A DNA stretch of 64,000 nt from Bacteroidales bacterium. GTDB lineage: Bacteria > Bacteroidota > Bacteroidia > Bacteroidales > Bacteroidaceae. Shown here in pieces: positions 44,408 to 54,372 of the stretch. Under the pieces are notes generated by a model, which saw only the letters and a program-made list of their open reading frames with translations, ran no database searches and had not been told where the DNA came from. The stretch is from assembly GCA_012729225.1 (NCBI GenBank), contig JAAYDO010000139.1:1-64000 (forward strand). Direction: 5' to 3'. The translations under genes were made by a program, and so were the position numbers. The stretch's first letter is position 1. Every line of letters begins with the position of its first letter.

Positions 44408-46912
44408 TCACTCAGCATTGAGTTGGAGTGTGGCAGTCTTGAGTCCCTTGGCACTCACCTTGACTGTGACTTCTCCTTTCTTTCCATTGTTTTGAATGCC
44501 GATGACGAGCTGTCCGTGGAACACTCTCATGTGTGGCTTGGTGAAAACTTCAAGACTTGTGGCGTCGCCATTGCATATTCCCTTGAAGCGTGCTGCTCCT
44601 GACACATTGACTTGGACGGACTGATTGGCATCAGGCACGAGGTTGCCTTCCTTGTCAAGTACATTGACCGTGATGAAGGTCATGTCTTCTCCATCTGCAC
44701 GAAGAGGCTTGACGGGAGCACCGAGGTCGCCTGTGAGTTGGATGGATGAAGCAGTGCCTGCTGTCTTGACAGTTTGAGAACCAGCCTCTATTCCGTTCTT
44801 GTCATAAACCACAACCTTGAGTTCTCCTGGTTCATATACCACATTGTTCCAGCGCAGACGATAGCGGTCGATGGCAGGGTCGTTGATGTCGGAGATTCTT
44901 CCTTCCTTGCCTGTGCCTTTCGTGGCTTGGGTGTTTTTGGAAATCTTACCTTGTGACTTTCCATTCACAAAGAGTTCTGCTGTGGGGTGATTGGTGTAGC
45001 AATACACAGGGGTTACTTCTCCCTCACGGTTAGGAAATGTCCAATGAGGAACGAGGTGAATCGTGCTTTCCTCTTTGTTCCAATGCGAGCGGTAGAGGTA
45101 ATATCGGTCTTTGGGCAAACCTGCCAAATCGAAGATGCCAAAATAAGAAGAGCGACTGGGCCAATACTCATCATAAGGAGTTGGTTCGCCAAGATAGTCG
45201 AAGCCTGTCCACACGAACTCACCTATCACCCAAGGCTTGTCTTCTTGTAGAAGCCAGTCTTCCTCAGGAATATTAGACCACCAGCATGCCTCCATGTCAT
45301 AACTGGAGCATTGACCATCGGAGTAGGTCTTGCCATCTGCACGTGTGACAGGAAAATGATAGACACCACGTGAGGACACGGTAGAGGCAGTCTCGCTGCC
45401 CAAGACAAAGCCATGCCTCAATCGCTCATAGGCAGACTCATAGCGGTGTGTGCGATAATTGATGCCAGGGATGTCCAATACTTGTGCAAAGCCTGTGGAA
45501 AGGGCATTGTCTATGCGATCCATGCCAGAAGTGACAGGACGGGTCTTGTCCAGGCTATGCAGATAATCCTGCATCTCGCGCACCATGCGGTTGCCTTCTT
45601 TTGAGCCCTGTTCAGGGATCTCGTTGCCAATAGACCACATGATGATGGAGGGGTGAAGACGATGCGCCATGACAAGGTTGTGGATGTCGCGTCTCCACCA
45701 GTCTTGATAGAAACGTGCATAGCCATTCTTGCATTTAGGGTATTGCCACATGTCGAAGCTTTCTGCCATGACCATCATGCCAAGTGAGTCATATACCTCC
45801 ATCTGCATCTGCGAGGGAGTGTTGTGGGCGGTGCGTATAGCATCACAGCCCATACTCTTGAGAAGTTCCACCTGACGAATGAGGGCTGACTTGTTGATGG
45901 CTGCTCCAAGCATGCCAAAATCATGGTGTAGGCACACACCCTTGATTTTGCGAGGTTGTCCGTTGAGAAGGAATCCTTTCTCGGCATTGACTTCGACAGT
46001 GCGTATGCCATATTTGACGGTACGAGAATCTAAGATGTCTCCTGATGCAGAGACAATGCTGACGGTCAGGTCATGGAGTTCTGGATGCTCTGGCGACCAC
46101 GGTTGAATGGCATGAAGAGGGGGGAAGTCTATTTCAGCAAAAGCATAATCAGATAGTCTCTGTAGTTGGACATCGTGTGATTGTCCTTGGCTGACAAAGC
46201 GGACATGAGCGTCATGTGTTTCACCCTCAACCCGAACACTGAAGTGCAGAAGAGCCGTCCGGTCTGTTAAACAACGTGTTTCAGCATTGATGCCCCATTC
46301 GGGAATATAGCAGGAACCTGTGGTGATGAGTTTGACAGGACGGTATAAGCCTGCTCCAGGATACCATCTGCTGCTCTCTTCTACGTTTTGCAGGTGTACT
46401 GCCAAGGTGTTTGGAGAGCCATCTTGATGAAGATAGGGCGTTATATCCACTAAAAATGGTGTGTAACCATATTTCCATTCACCAGCCTTTTGTCCATTCA
46501 CATATACCTCTGGTTCAGCCATGGCACCGTCGAAGTTGAGTACAGCATGTTTGCAATGAGAATCGACCGTGAACGTGTTACGATACCAGCCTTGTCCTAT
46601 CCAAGGTAGAGAACCGCTTCGTCCTGTCTTCTCACTGGCTTCTTCCTCTCCGTTTTGTGTTATAGCCACTGTTTGTTTGTCTATCTCTTTATCAAAAGGT
46701 CCATCGATAGCCCAATCGTGTGGAATCTGTACAGTCTGCCAGTCTTTGTCATCGTATAGTTCTTGAGCAGGAGTTATGCCATCCTTCTCTCCATGAGAGA
46801 AAGTCCAGCCATCACGAAGGGTGATTTCCTTTCGTTGTGCAGATGCTGTTAGGGTAGATGCAGAGATGCCTATCAACAGCAGAATTCTTAAGATGAGTGA
46901 ATGAATGGCCAT
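44408..46912 (-). CDS. Secreted glycoside hydrolase family 2 (beta-galactosidase type)
   Basis: An 834-residue exported GH2 enzyme. The start at 46912 gives a Sec signal, MAIHSLILRILLLIGISASTLTASAQ. Order: sugar-binding jelly roll (about 30-200), Ig-like domain, TIM barrel (about 300-590) and C-terminal Ig-like domains including a DUF4982-type region. Acid/base Glu is in 'IIMWSIGNEIPEQGS', nucleophile Glu in 'PWVIGEFVWTGFDYLGE'. Probably splits beta-galactosides or related glycans in the periplasm. No SusC/SusD pair is nearby, so it is not in a typical utilisation locus. Confidence 0.9.
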   Translation of the reverse strand: MAIHSLILRILLLIGISASTLTASAQRKEITLRDGWTFSHGEKDGITPAQELYDDKDWQTVQIPHDWAIDGPFDKEIDKQTVAITQNGEEEASEKTGRSGSLPWIGQGWYRNTFTVDSHCKHAVLNFDGAMAEPEVYVNGQKAGEWKYGYTPFLVDITPYLHQDGSPNTLAVHLQNVEESSRWYPGAGLYRPVKLITTGSCYIPEWGINAETRCLTDRTALLHFSVRVEGETHDAHVRFVSQGQSHDVQLQRLSDYAFAEIDFPPLHAIQPWSPEHPELHDLTVSIVSASGDILDSRTVKYGIRTVEVNAEKGFLLNGQPRKIKGVCLHHDFGMLGAAINKSALIRQVELLKSMGCDAIRTAHNTPSQMQMEVYDSLGMMVMAESFDMWQYPKCKNGYARFYQDWWRRDIHNLVMAHRLHPSIIMWSIGNEIPEQGSKEGNRMVREMQDYLHSLDKTRPVTSGMDRIDNALSTGFAQVLDIPGINYRTHRYESAYERLRHGFVLGSETASTVSSRGVYHFPVTRADGKTYSDGQCSSYDMEACWWSNIPEEDWLLQEDKPWVIGEFVWTGFDYLGEPTPYDEYWPSRSSYFGIFDLAGLPKDRYYLYRSHWNKEESTIHLVPHWTFPNREGEVTPVYCYTNHPTAELFVNGKSQGKISKNTQATKGTGKEGRISDINDPAIDRYRLRWNNVVYEPGELKVVVYDKNGIEAGSQTVKTAGTASSIQLTGDLGAPVKPLRADGEDMTFITVNVLDKEGNLVPDANQSVQVNVSGAARFKGICNGDATSLEVFTKPHMRVFHGQLVIGIQNNGKKGEVTVKVSAKGLKTATLQLNAE

Positions 46913-47322
46913 AATAGGTGATTCTTCATTCTGCAACACTATGGATGAATGATTTGAAGAGTTCTTGAGCAATTATAGTTGTCTCGGATGCTGTCATATC
47001 AGATTTTACCCAACTTAGTGTTGCAAAAGAAATTGGGCAAAAGAACTGAAAGACATGGCAAAGATAACAATAAAAATTGAGGGATTCACACTTTTAGGTG
47101 GAATATTTACAATTGCGGAGCAATAAGGTCAAGCGTTTGAGGAAATGAGGCGTATATGACAATCAAGTGACGTCTTCTGTGATGACAGAGGTTAGGCATC
47201 TGTAGAAGCAGGCTTTAGGGTCTGTGCGAACTGACAAGATGGAGCATGATGTAGGTGTGCCTCCTTTGTTGGATTGATGAGTTCAGTCTTTTGTAGGAAT
47301 GCCAAATGCGTGCTTCATGGAA
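46913..47322. other. 410-bp spacer between mltG and the GH2 gene
   Basis: The stretch holds a -7 box on the minus strand (TATCTTTG, 47066-47059) that could serve the GH2 gene, leaving a 5' leader of about 140 nt. I see no ORF, hairpin or 22-bp array. Confidence 0.5.
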
Positions 47323-48366
47323 TTAACGAATGCCTCTTTCATTGAGTGCCCGAATGTAGCAAGCCGCATTCTGAAGGTGCTCGCCATAGGAGACTGCATA
47401 GTTGTGAGTGCCAGAGAAGTCTTCTTTAGCACACATATATATATAGTCATTGTTGTCATGATTGAGCACAGCATCAATGCCCGCAATGCTTGGCACGCGG
47501 ATAGGACCAGGAGGTAACCCCATGTTCTTATAAGTATTATAAGGGGAATTTGCTTTTAGGTGCTCGTGAGTGACCCTCTTGATGGAGAAGTCGCCTACGG
47601 CATAGATGACTGTGGGATCGCTTTGCAAAGCCATAGGCTTGCGCATTCTGTTCATGTAGAGAGCGGCGATGATGGGCTTTTCTGCATTGTTGGCAGTCTC
47701 ACTATCTACGATTGAAGCCAAGGTTATTACTTTTTCCTTCGTCATCTTCTCGCCTGCATACTTGCTCACCTCATCGAGTTTTCTCATGCGCTCTTCATTC
47801 CAGAATCGCTCATGCTCTATCTTCATACGCTCCATCATCTTGTCTATACTCATATCCCAATAGACTTCATAGGTGTTGGGGATGAATAATCCCGGGAGAG
47901 ATTCCTTGGTGTAGCCCAGTTCCGTAATCTTATCTGTATTGTTGAGGTATTCAGCAATACTGGCAGAATCTACCATGAGTTGTCGTGCAAGTTTCCCTGC
48001 CATGTCGTTCATGGTTCTTGCAGAGGGGACAATGAGATTGATGGGTTCTTCATGGTGATTGCGGATGTTACGTACCAACTGTAGCATGGTCATCTCCTTG
48101 TTCACCACATATTTGCCTGTGTGGATGCGGTCTTTAAGATTGAGGACTCCTGCAAAGAGATGAAATACCCGCATGTTGGAAGCCTTGCAGTCTCTGTCTA
48201 TCTTCATGCTGATGGAATCTATATTGTCATCAGTATCAATATATATATATACAGGCTTCTCTGTCTCAAATCCACTTCTGTAAAGCCAGAAGCCAATGAC
48301 ACCTGCCACAACAATGAGGCTGCAGAAGAGCACCCATATCCAATTACCCTTTTCCTTCTTAGACAT
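47323..48366 (-). CDS. mltG: Endolytic murein transglycosylase MltG
   Basis: A 347-residue membrane-anchored YceG-family protein that cuts nascent glycan strands and sets their length. One N-terminal membrane helix ('WIWVLFCSLIVVAGVIGFWL') is followed by a LysM-like and catalytic region; the catalytic Glu lies in 'ASIVDSETANNAEKP', followed by 'ALQSDPTVIYA' and 'SPYNTYKNMGLPPGPI'. I take the start at 48366 (MSKKEKGN). A -7 box (TATCTTTG) is at 48466-48473. Complete, normal length. Confidence 0.94.
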   Translation of the reverse strand: MSKKEKGNWIWVLFCSLIVVAGVIGFWLYRSGFETEKPVYIYIDTDDNIDSISMKIDRDCKASNMRVFHLFAGVLNLKDRIHTGKYVVNKEMTMLQLVRNIRNHHEEPINLIVPSARTMNDMAGKLARQLMVDSASIAEYLNNTDKITELGYTKESLPGLFIPNTYEVYWDMSIDKMMERMKIEHERFWNEERMRKLDEVSKYAGEKMTKEKVITLASIVDSETANNAEKPIIAALYMNRMRKPMALQSDPTVIYAVGDFSIKRVTHEHLKANSPYNTYKNMGLPPGPIRVPSIAGIDAVLNHDNNDYIYMCAKEDFSGTHNYAVSYGEHLQNAACYIRALNERGIR

Positions 48367-48553
48367 ATATTCTTTGTTTTCGGTATGAATAGCTAAAAAC
48401 ATGTATTTTGCCATGAGTATGGCAGAAATAATGACCTTTATGCTTTCTTATTATTAATAATACGGCAAAGATAGTGAAAAAGTATCGAAGATGATACTTG
48501 TGTTGCAAAAGATTTGTATCTTTACACGAAAATTCATTATTAATTCAATCATC

Positions 48554-49090
48554 ATGGGAAGTTTTAAGGATTTAGTGCAGTTGCGCCGAAGCGTAAGGAA
48601 GTTTACAGACCAAGAACTTGCGGCAGAGGATTTGCAGACCATTCTTCGTGCTGCTTTGATGTCTCCAACCAGCAAGAGTACCCGTGCTTGGCACTTTGTA
48701 GTGATAGACGATAAGGATTTGCTGGAGAAGATTTCACTCTGCAGACCTATGGGAAGTCAATTTGTGGCAGGTGCTAAAGTTGCCATTGTAGTGTTGGGCG
48801 ATAGGGAAGTGACAGATGCTTGGTGTGAGGATGCGTCTATAGCGGCAGTCACCATGCAGTATCAGGCGGCAGACTTGGGCATTGGTTCATGCTGGTGTCA
48901 AGTGCGCAACCGTTTTATGGAAAACGGAGAACCTTCCGATCATGTGCTTCGTTTCTTGCTTCGCTATCCTGAAAACCTCACGGCTGAGTGCGTGATAGGC
49001 TTTGGGTATCCTGCCATTGAGCGCAAGCCTCAAGATGAGGATAAACTGAAATGGGAGAATGTGCACGTTGGTCCACTGCCTGAATCGTGA
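48554..49090 (+). CDS. Nitroreductase family protein
   Basis: A 178-residue flavoprotein of the FMN-dependent nitroreductase family. The start at 48554 gives MGSFKDLVQLRRSVRKF, with the family's FMN-binding 'RRSVRKF' at once. 'MSPTSKSTRAWHFVVID' and 'ADLGIGSCWCQVRNR' also match. The physiological substrate is unknown. It heads a run of genes in the same direction with DUF2520, the kdsC-like gene, maf and lrp. Confidence 0.9.
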   Translation: MGSFKDLVQLRRSVRKFTDQELAAEDLQTILRAALMSPTSKSTRAWHFVVIDDKDLLEKISLCRPMGSQFVAGAKVAIVVLGDREVTDAWCEDASIAAVTMQYQAADLGIGSCWCQVRNRFMENGEPSDHVLRFLLRYPENLTAECVIGFGYPAIERKPQDEDKLKWENVHVGPLPES

Positions 49091-49133
49091 TGATGAAAGA
49101 ACAAGTTTACTGACAAAATAGAGTTTCAACCTT

Positions 49134-49910
49134 ATGGAAATAGTGTTGATTGGAGCTGGCAATTTAGCCACAAATTTAGGAAAGGCATTGTTCCAGTCTG
49201 GACATGTCATTAAACAAGTGTATAGTCATACAGAAGATTCTGCATCGGCTTTAGGCTCTAAGTTGAACAGTCCTTATACTGCCGACCTGACTCAAGTGGA
49301 GAAGAAAGCAGACCTCTTTATCATAGCCGTGAAAGATTCAGTATTGCCATCAGTGGCTTCTGCTTTGAAAGAAGGAAGAGAACAGCAGTTTTTTGTCCAC
49401 ACGGCAGGAAGCATATCAATGGATGTGTTGCCTTTTGAACGTAGAGGAGTGCTCTATCCTATGCAAACCTTCACGAAGGAAAGAAAAGTGGATTTCAGTG
49501 TGATTCCCTTTTTTATAGAAACATCTGGTAAGAGTGATTATGGCATTCTTCACCGCCTTTCCCTTACAATGTCTGATACGGTCTATGAACTGAATACTGC
49601 CGATCGTCAGTATCTGCATCTGGCTGCCGTGTTCTGCAACAACTTTGCCAACCACTGCTACAATATGGGTGCTCAGTTGCTCAAGCAACATGGTGATATT
49701 CCATTTGCTGTCATGATGCCACTCATAGAAGAAACAGTGGCTAAACTCTATCAGTTCACACCTGCAGAGGCTCAGACAGGCCCTGCTGTGAGATGGGATA
49801 CTAATGTGATGGACCGACAGATGGATTTGCTTTCTGGGCAGAATGACATGAAGAACATCTATCAGATGATGAGCCAGGGCATTCGTGATTACCAGAATAA
49901 AAAAGAATAA
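49134..49910 (+). CDS. Rossmann-fold DUF2520 protein
   Basis: A 258-residue cytoplasmic protein with an N-terminal NAD(P)-binding Rossmann fold ('MEIVLIGAGNLATNLGKAL') and a helical C-terminal DUF2520 domain (about 120-250), the arrangement seen in F420/NADP-type oxidoreductase-like proteins. The gene is usually beside a Kdo-8-phosphate phosphatase-like and maf gene in Bacteroidetes, as here. Substrate unknown. Confidence 0.88.
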   Translation: MEIVLIGAGNLATNLGKALFQSGHVIKQVYSHTEDSASALGSKLNSPYTADLTQVEKKADLFIIAVKDSVLPSVASALKEGREQQFFVHTAGSISMDVLPFERRGVLYPMQTFTKERKVDFSVIPFFIETSGKSDYGILHRLSLTMSDTVYELNTADRQYLHLAAVFCNNFANHCYNMGAQLLKQHGDIPFAVMMPLIEETVAKLYQFTPAEAQTGPAVRWDTNVMDRQMDLLSGQNDMKNIYQMMSQGIRDYQNKKE

Positions 49911-49949
49911 AGAGAAATCATACGAGACAGGAGAAAAAAGAAGAGAGAG

Positions 49950-50468
49950 ATGATTAATTATGATTTGACGAAAATACGTGCAGTATTCTTGGATGTGGAC
50001 GGTGTGCTTTCATGCGAAACTATTCCGCAACACCCCAATGGTGACCCCATGCGAACAGTCAATATCAAGGATGGTTATGCCATGCAGCATGCCGTGAAGT
50101 GCGGATTGGTTCTGGCCATCATCACTGGTGGAAGAACAGAAGCGATACGCATTCGTTATGAGAGCCTTGGGGTGAAGGAAGTGGTGCTGGGGTCTGCGGT
50201 GAAGATTAAAGCCTACAATGAACTCAAGGAAAAGTATCAGTTGAAGGATGATGAGATAGCCTATGTGGGCGATGACATTCCCGACTATGAGGTACTTCAG
50301 GCCTGTGGCTTGCCTTGCTGTCCTGCAGATGCAACACCCGAAATCAAGAACATCTGCACCTATGTCTCTCACAAGTGTGGAGGGATGGGATGTGTGCGTG
50401 ATATACTCGAACAAATATTGAAAGCCCAAAACTTATGGATGCACAACAGCAAGGCCTTCGGTTGGTAG
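49950..50468 (+). CDS. KdsC-like HAD phosphatase
   Basis: A 172-residue HAD-superfamily hydrolase of the type that releases phosphate from Kdo-8-phosphate. Motif I is '[10 protein letters not shown]' (nucleophile Asp), motif II 'IITGGR', and '[16 protein letters not shown]' carries the metal-binding Asp pair. Small, capless and tetramer-type as in KdsC. With kdsA and kdsD 9 kb away, a Kdo role is likely but not certain. The 3' end overlaps maf by 34 nt. Confidence 0.88.
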   Translation: MINYDLTKIRAVFLDVDGVLSCETIPQHPNGDPMRTVNIKDGYAMQHAVKCGLVLAIITGGRTEAIRIRYESLGVKEVVLGSAVKIKAYNELKEKYQLKDDEIAYVGDDIPDYEVLQACGLPCCPADATPEIKNICTYVSHKCGGMGCVRDILEQILKAQNLWMHNSKAFGW

Positions 50469-51034
50469 AAGGATATAAAGTAATCTTGGCCAGCAATTCT
50501 CCTCGCAGAAGAGAACTATTGGGAGGGTTGGGCATAGACTTTGAGGTTCGTACCCTTCAGGATATAGATGAGAGTTATCCCGCCTCGCTTCGTGAAGAAG
50601 AGATTCCTCTTTATATTTCCAGAAAAAAGGCAGAAGCCTATCACGCTTCGATGGCAGACGACGAACTCTATATAACAGCCGACACCATTGTGTATTTGGA
50701 TGGAGAGGTGCTTGGTAAGCCCAAGGACAGAGAGGATGCTTTCAGGATGCTTCGCCGTCTTTCAGGTTGTGCGCATGACGTGATGACAGGCGTGTCAATA
50801 GTTACTAAACAGAAGTCAGTACAGTTTGCTTCTACCACTCATGTGTTTTTTGCTGACCTTACCGATGAGGAAATCAACTATTATATAGATGTGTATCGTC
50901 CTTTCGACAAGGCTGGTGCTTATGGCGTGCAAGAATGGATTGGCTACGTGGCAGTCACCCGTATAGAGGGCTCTTATTTCAATGTGATGGGATTGCCCAT
51001 ACAGCGACTCTATACAGAACTGAAGCGTTTCTAA
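50435..51034 (+). CDS. Maf-like nucleoside triphosphate pyrophosphatase
   Basis: A 199-residue Maf/Ham1-superfamily house-cleaning enzyme hydrolysing non-canonical or pyrimidine nucleoside triphosphates to monophosphates. '[17 protein letters not shown]' is the signature; '[18 protein letters not shown]' and '[14 protein letters not shown]' complete the active site. Its start lies 34 nt inside the preceding gene, in another frame. Confidence 0.93.
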   Translation: MDAQQQGLRLVEGYKVILASNSPRRRELLGGLGIDFEVRTLQDIDESYPASLREEEIPLYISRKKAEAYHASMADDELYITADTIVYLDGEVLGKPKDREDAFRMLRRLSGCAHDVMTGVSIVTKQKSVQFASTTHVFFADLTDEEINYYIDVYRPFDKAGAYGVQEWIGYVAVTRIEGSYFNVMGLPIQRLYTELKRF

Positions 51035-51093
51035 TCCCGGATACAGGTAAACCAAGGCAGATTCAATCTTCAAGAAAACTCAATAGAACATAT

Positions 51094-51567
51094 ATGAATA
51101 CTTTTTCACACGAATTGGATGACACCGACCTTCAGATTCTTCGTATTGTGCAGAAAAATGGTCGTTTGACAAACAAGGAAATCTCACAGATGATTCATCT
51201 TTCAGTCACCCCTACCTACGAGCGTTTGCGACGATTGGAACGTCTGGGCTATATCAAGGGATATGTGGCAATACTGGATGCTCACAAGATGGAGCGTGGC
51301 TTCATGGTCTTTTGTAGTGTCACCATGAATCAAATCAACAAGCATATTGCTCAGGACTTTTGTGAAACAGTAGGAGAGTGGGATGAAGTCACTGAATGCT
51401 ATAATGTGTCGGGTGATGGTGACTATCTTCTAAAGGTTTGTGTCAATAGTATGCAGAAATACCAGCAGTTTATTCTGGAAAAATTGGGCGCATTCCCTCA
51501 TGTGTTTCATGTGCGTTCCACCTTTGTGATGGACACTCTCAAACTCACTTATGGATTTCCATTTTAG
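51094..51567 (+). CDS. Lrp/AsnC-family transcriptional regulator
   Basis: A 157-residue regulator with an N-terminal winged helix ('LDDTDLQILRIVQKNGRLTN', recognition helix in 'SVTPTYERLRRLERLGY') and a C-terminal RAM effector domain (about 65-150). The start at 51094 replaces the longer ORF, whose extra 53 residues run over the maf end. Lrp proteins sense amino acids; the target genes are unknown. It overlaps the DUF3298 gene, convergent, by 23 nt. Confidence 0.92.
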   Translation: MNTFSHELDDTDLQILRIVQKNGRLTNKEISQMIHLSVTPTYERLRRLERLGYIKGYVAILDAHKMERGFMVFCSVTMNQINKHIAQDFCETVGEWDEVTECYNVSGDGDYLLKVCVNSMQKYQQFILEKLGAFPHVFHVRSTFVMDTLKLTYGFPF

Positions 51568-52381
51568 GATTCATCAGGTCTTTCACATCGTCATATCCTA
51601 AGCAAATGGTGGTCGCCCCATAAGCATAAGGGGCAATGTCATATTCGTTATAGTAGAATTCAATACTGTCTTCTCTCAGGGCAAAGTTAGATGGGATGAA
51701 CAAATCAGTCATCTCAAGAAAGCCCTTGGCTTGCAGTTCCTTTAGAGTCTTCACTCTATTATACTCCATCAATTTCTTGAGGAGTCGTTCTTTCAGTTTG
51801 TTCTGTTGATAAGTAGGAAAGACATCTTCGAGAGACATAAAAGCCCCGGTCTTCGTGTCAAATCTAAGGATTGTCATGAGTTTGTAGGGATGTGCTCCAC
51901 CTGTAAACACGTCCTCCTGCAACCTGTAGTTCAATACATTCTTTAAGCCATATTCTGCAATGCCCTTCACTTCATTATAATAAGTGTTGGCAACCTCACT
52001 GCTGTAAAACTCCGACTTCTTGTCTTCCACGTATTGGCTCACTGCCTCTTCAATGGTTTGCTCGCTCGACTGATTGAGCAAAATTTCCAGAAGATGACTG
52101 TTAATGAGTTGGCACACCTTCTTCTTTTCCTCTACCTCCGACTCAAGAAACTGCATGCTTACCTGCACATTCATCTTACGACCTTTCTCGGCATAAAAGT
52201 CATCCGGCTCTTCCGTATCATCCAAGGTGTCATCACCTGTCTTCTCCACCAGAGACTCTTGCTTCTCCACATTATAGAATGTGATTTGTTTTCTATCCTC
52301 ACCCGAACCGCATGCCAATATCAATGCCGTGAAAGTGAATCCTAAAAACCAATATATATAGTATCTAATTGACCTTTTCAT
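51545..52381 (-). CDS. DUF3298 family lipoprotein
   Basis: A 278-residue predicted lipoprotein. MKRSIRYYIYWFLGFTFTALILACGSG carries lipobox LAC. The C-terminal half has the DUF3298 motif ('GGAHPYKLMTILRFDTKTG' then 'LEDVF'), also found in the RsiV anti-sigma factor, where it is the sensor domain. Here no sigma factor is adjacent, so function is open. A minus-strand -7 box (TACCTTTG) lies at 52405-52412. Confidence 0.85.
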   Translation of the reverse strand: MKRSIRYYIYWFLGFTFTALILACGSGEDRKQITFYNVEKQESLVEKTGDDTLDDTEEPDDFYAEKGRKMNVQVSMQFLESEVEEKKKVCQLINSHLLEILLNQSSEQTIEEAVSQYVEDKKSEFYSSEVANTYYNEVKGIAEYGLKNVLNYRLQEDVFTGGAHPYKLMTILRFDTKTGAFMSLEDVFPTYQQNKLKERLLKKLMEYNRVKTLKELQAKGFLEMTDLFIPSNFALREDSIEFYYNEYDIAPYAYGATTICLGYDDVKDLMNPKMEIHK

Positions 52382-52505
52382 TGCTCATTTCTGTAAATCG
52401 AGCGCAAAGGTAGCAATTTTTCTGTTCTACATACATTTTATTTCGACAATAATAGTTAATTTTGCCAAGAAATTCATGTAATTAAATTAATTATCATACA
52501 ATTTG

Positions 52506-52973
52506 ATGCAACACAGAAATTCCTATAGCGATTTGGGGTTGATTATAGCGGTCGGTGTCTTCATTTGCCTTCTCATCAAATGCTTGCTCTTTGGGTTCAC
52601 TTGGGTAAGTATTATCTGGCTCATTCTTTCATGCGTCTATTTCTTCATTTCCAAGCGTTACAGCTCGGAGAGTGTTGTGGTGAAACATGCCACGACAGCC
52701 TTTTTGGCACTCTCTGCATTAGCCATTGTGGGCATCCTCTTGTTCGACAAGAACGCACGTCCTGCTGTGCGCGCCTTTGAGGGTACGGGCGATACCATCC
52801 GTGATGAAAGGGTTGTGGAGGAAGAGCCTATTGTGCCTATTAAGATAGAAGAAGAGGTGGACACTTTGGAGAAGGACTCAGCTGTCATGATGGAAGCGTT
52901 GATTGACACGGTTTCTGCAAGCCACGCAGGAGCAGACCTTGCTCCTGCTGCTGATTCGGTCAAGAGGCAATGA
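52506..52973 (+). CDS. Hypothetical membrane protein, 155 aa
   Basis: Three hydrophobic segments ('LIIAVGVFICLLIKCLLFGF', 'VSIIWLILSCVYFFI' and 'FLALSALAIVGILLF') are followed by an acidic soluble tail of about 75 residues. I use the ATG at 52506; the ORF track starts at a TTG three bases earlier. A -7 box TAATTTTG is at 52457-52464. Family not recognised; the gene stands just before the zinc-ribbon protein gene. Confidence 0.72.
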   Translation: MQHRNSYSDLGLIIAVGVFICLLIKCLLFGFTWVSIIWLILSCVYFFISKRYSSESVVVKHATTAFLALSALAIVGILLFDKNARPAVRAFEGTGDTIRDERVVEEEPIVPIKIEEEVDTLEKDSAVMMEALIDTVSASHAGADLAPAADSVKRQ

Positions 52974-53070
52974 AATAAAAGATCATTTTATGATCGGGTA
53001 ATAGCAGATTGTGAAATCAAAAGATATTTATTATTACATTCAATATTAGATTGTATAAAACTATTTTATT

Positions 53071-54153
53071 ATGTCATTAATCAAATGTCCTGAATGCGGT
53101 AGAGAGGTGAGTGATTTAGCCGCATCCTGTCCTCACTGTGGATGTCCTATCAATGAGCATGTGGCTCGTCTTGTGGCAGATAGGACTTCAGGCGAAAAGA
53201 AGAATCAAAACTCACCTGCTCCCAAGAAACAGACAAGAGCAACCGCTACAATAGTTGTCATGTCTCTGGTCATCTTATCACTTGCAGGCGCAGCTGTTTG
53301 GTTTCTCTTCTTTGGTAGAGGTTCTGATATGGATGAGCGTGCGGCTTACGATCGGATTATGCGTTTTGAAAAAGAACGTCAGTTTGATTCACTGGATGTG
53401 GCTCTCAACGAATATATCGACACCTACAATTCTGATGCTTTCCACTATTCGCAGATCAAGGAGTTGAGTGACCGTTTCTCTACCGAACGCTCTGATTGGG
53501 AGGCTGTCAAAGGTGTCATGTCATTGCAGTCAGTGCGTCGTTTTCTGGATATGCACCCAGATGGGTTCTTCCACAAAAATGCTGATGAGAAGTTGGACTC
53601 TCTCTCCTTTGTTGAGGCGGAGAATGAAGACACCAAAGAGGCTTATGACCGCTATCTCAGCGAGTTTAACAACGGCAGGTTTGCCGAAGAGGCTCACAAG
53701 AAAATATCTGACCTCGACAAGGAAGAACTCACGATAGAGGAACAGTTGTCTGTCAAGAAGGTGCTTTCAACTCATTTTGATGCTTTGGCAGACAATGACA
53801 AGACCTCCATTGCTTCCACTCTTGCTTCCCGAATCAACTCCTATATTGGTAAGGCAAATCCTGAGATGGAAGATATTTATGCCTATATGAGCGGTATGCA
53901 TTCATCCTCCCGCCAGATTGTCTTCAATGTTAAGACAGGTAATGTCACAAAGGTGAAGGTGGGTGACAGGTCTGTTTTCAATGCTCAGTTCGTTCTTGAA
54001 GAAGAGGCGATGGCTGCGGGTCGTCATAATGGTCTTGACACAGAGTATGGCAATGCTGAAGAGAAATCATCTTCGGGCAATGTCAAACGCTTCATCGGTA
54101 CTGCTGTTCTCAACGAAAACATGAAGATCACTTCATTGGTGTTGAGGCAGTAA
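53071..54153 (+). CDS. Zinc-ribbon single-pass membrane protein
   Basis: A 360-residue protein starting with a zinc ribbon ('IKCPECGREVSDLAASCPHC', two CxxC pairs), then a basic linker, a membrane helix at about 58-80 ('TATIVVMSLVILSLAGAAVWFLFF') and a long alpha-helical region resembling tetratricopeptide-type solenoids (about 95-240). The last 120 residues may form a separate beta-rich domain. Such N-in zinc-ribbon proteins are common but uncharacterised. The 22-bp repeat region follows. Confidence 0.8.
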   Translation: MSLIKCPECGREVSDLAASCPHCGCPINEHVARLVADRTSGEKKNQNSPAPKKQTRATATIVVMSLVILSLAGAAVWFLFFGRGSDMDERAAYDRIMRFEKERQFDSLDVALNEYIDTYNSDAFHYSQIKELSDRFSTERSDWEAVKGVMSLQSVRRFLDMHPDGFFHKNADEKLDSLSFVEAENEDTKEAYDRYLSEFNNGRFAEEAHKKISDLDKEELTIEEQLSVKKVLSTHFDALADNDKTSIASTLASRINSYIGKANPEMEDIYAYMSGMHSSSRQIVFNVKTGNVTKVKVGDRSVFNAQFVLEEEAMAAGRHNGLDTEYGNAEEKSSSGNVKRFIGTAVLNENMKITSLVLRQ

Positions 54154-54206
54154 TATTTCTCTCAGGAAGGAGTGTGTGGATAACACTCTCCCCATGCTTC
54201 TGCGAG

Positions 54207-54237
54207 CCTTCGATATACCTTCGATAAGGCTTCGATA
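54207..54237 (+). repeat. 11-bp triple repeat CCTTCGATA, copy 2
   Basis: Units begin at 54207, 54218 and 54229 (CCTTCGATA twice, then GCTTCGATA), 11 bp apart, in the same flanks as copy 1 ('TTCTGCGAGCCTTCGATATA'). Confidence 0.85.
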
Positions 54238-54253
54238 GGAGTATGGGATAATT

Positions 54254-54281
54254 AGCGTGAGTTCAACAACGATTTCACGCT
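54254..54281 (+). terminator. Candidate terminator hairpin
   Basis: AGCGTGA and TCACGCT, separated by 14 bases, form a 7-bp stem followed by CTGTTTCT. It lies 101 nt after the zinc-ribbon gene stop and resembles the hairpin at 41703. Confidence 0.6.
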
Positions 54282-54372
54282 CTGTTTCTATGGTTAAAGA
54301 GGCTGAATAAAAGCAAGTGCTTGAGAGGATGAGATGGTGGGATTTCCCTTCCATTTGCCCCCTCACGTGATT

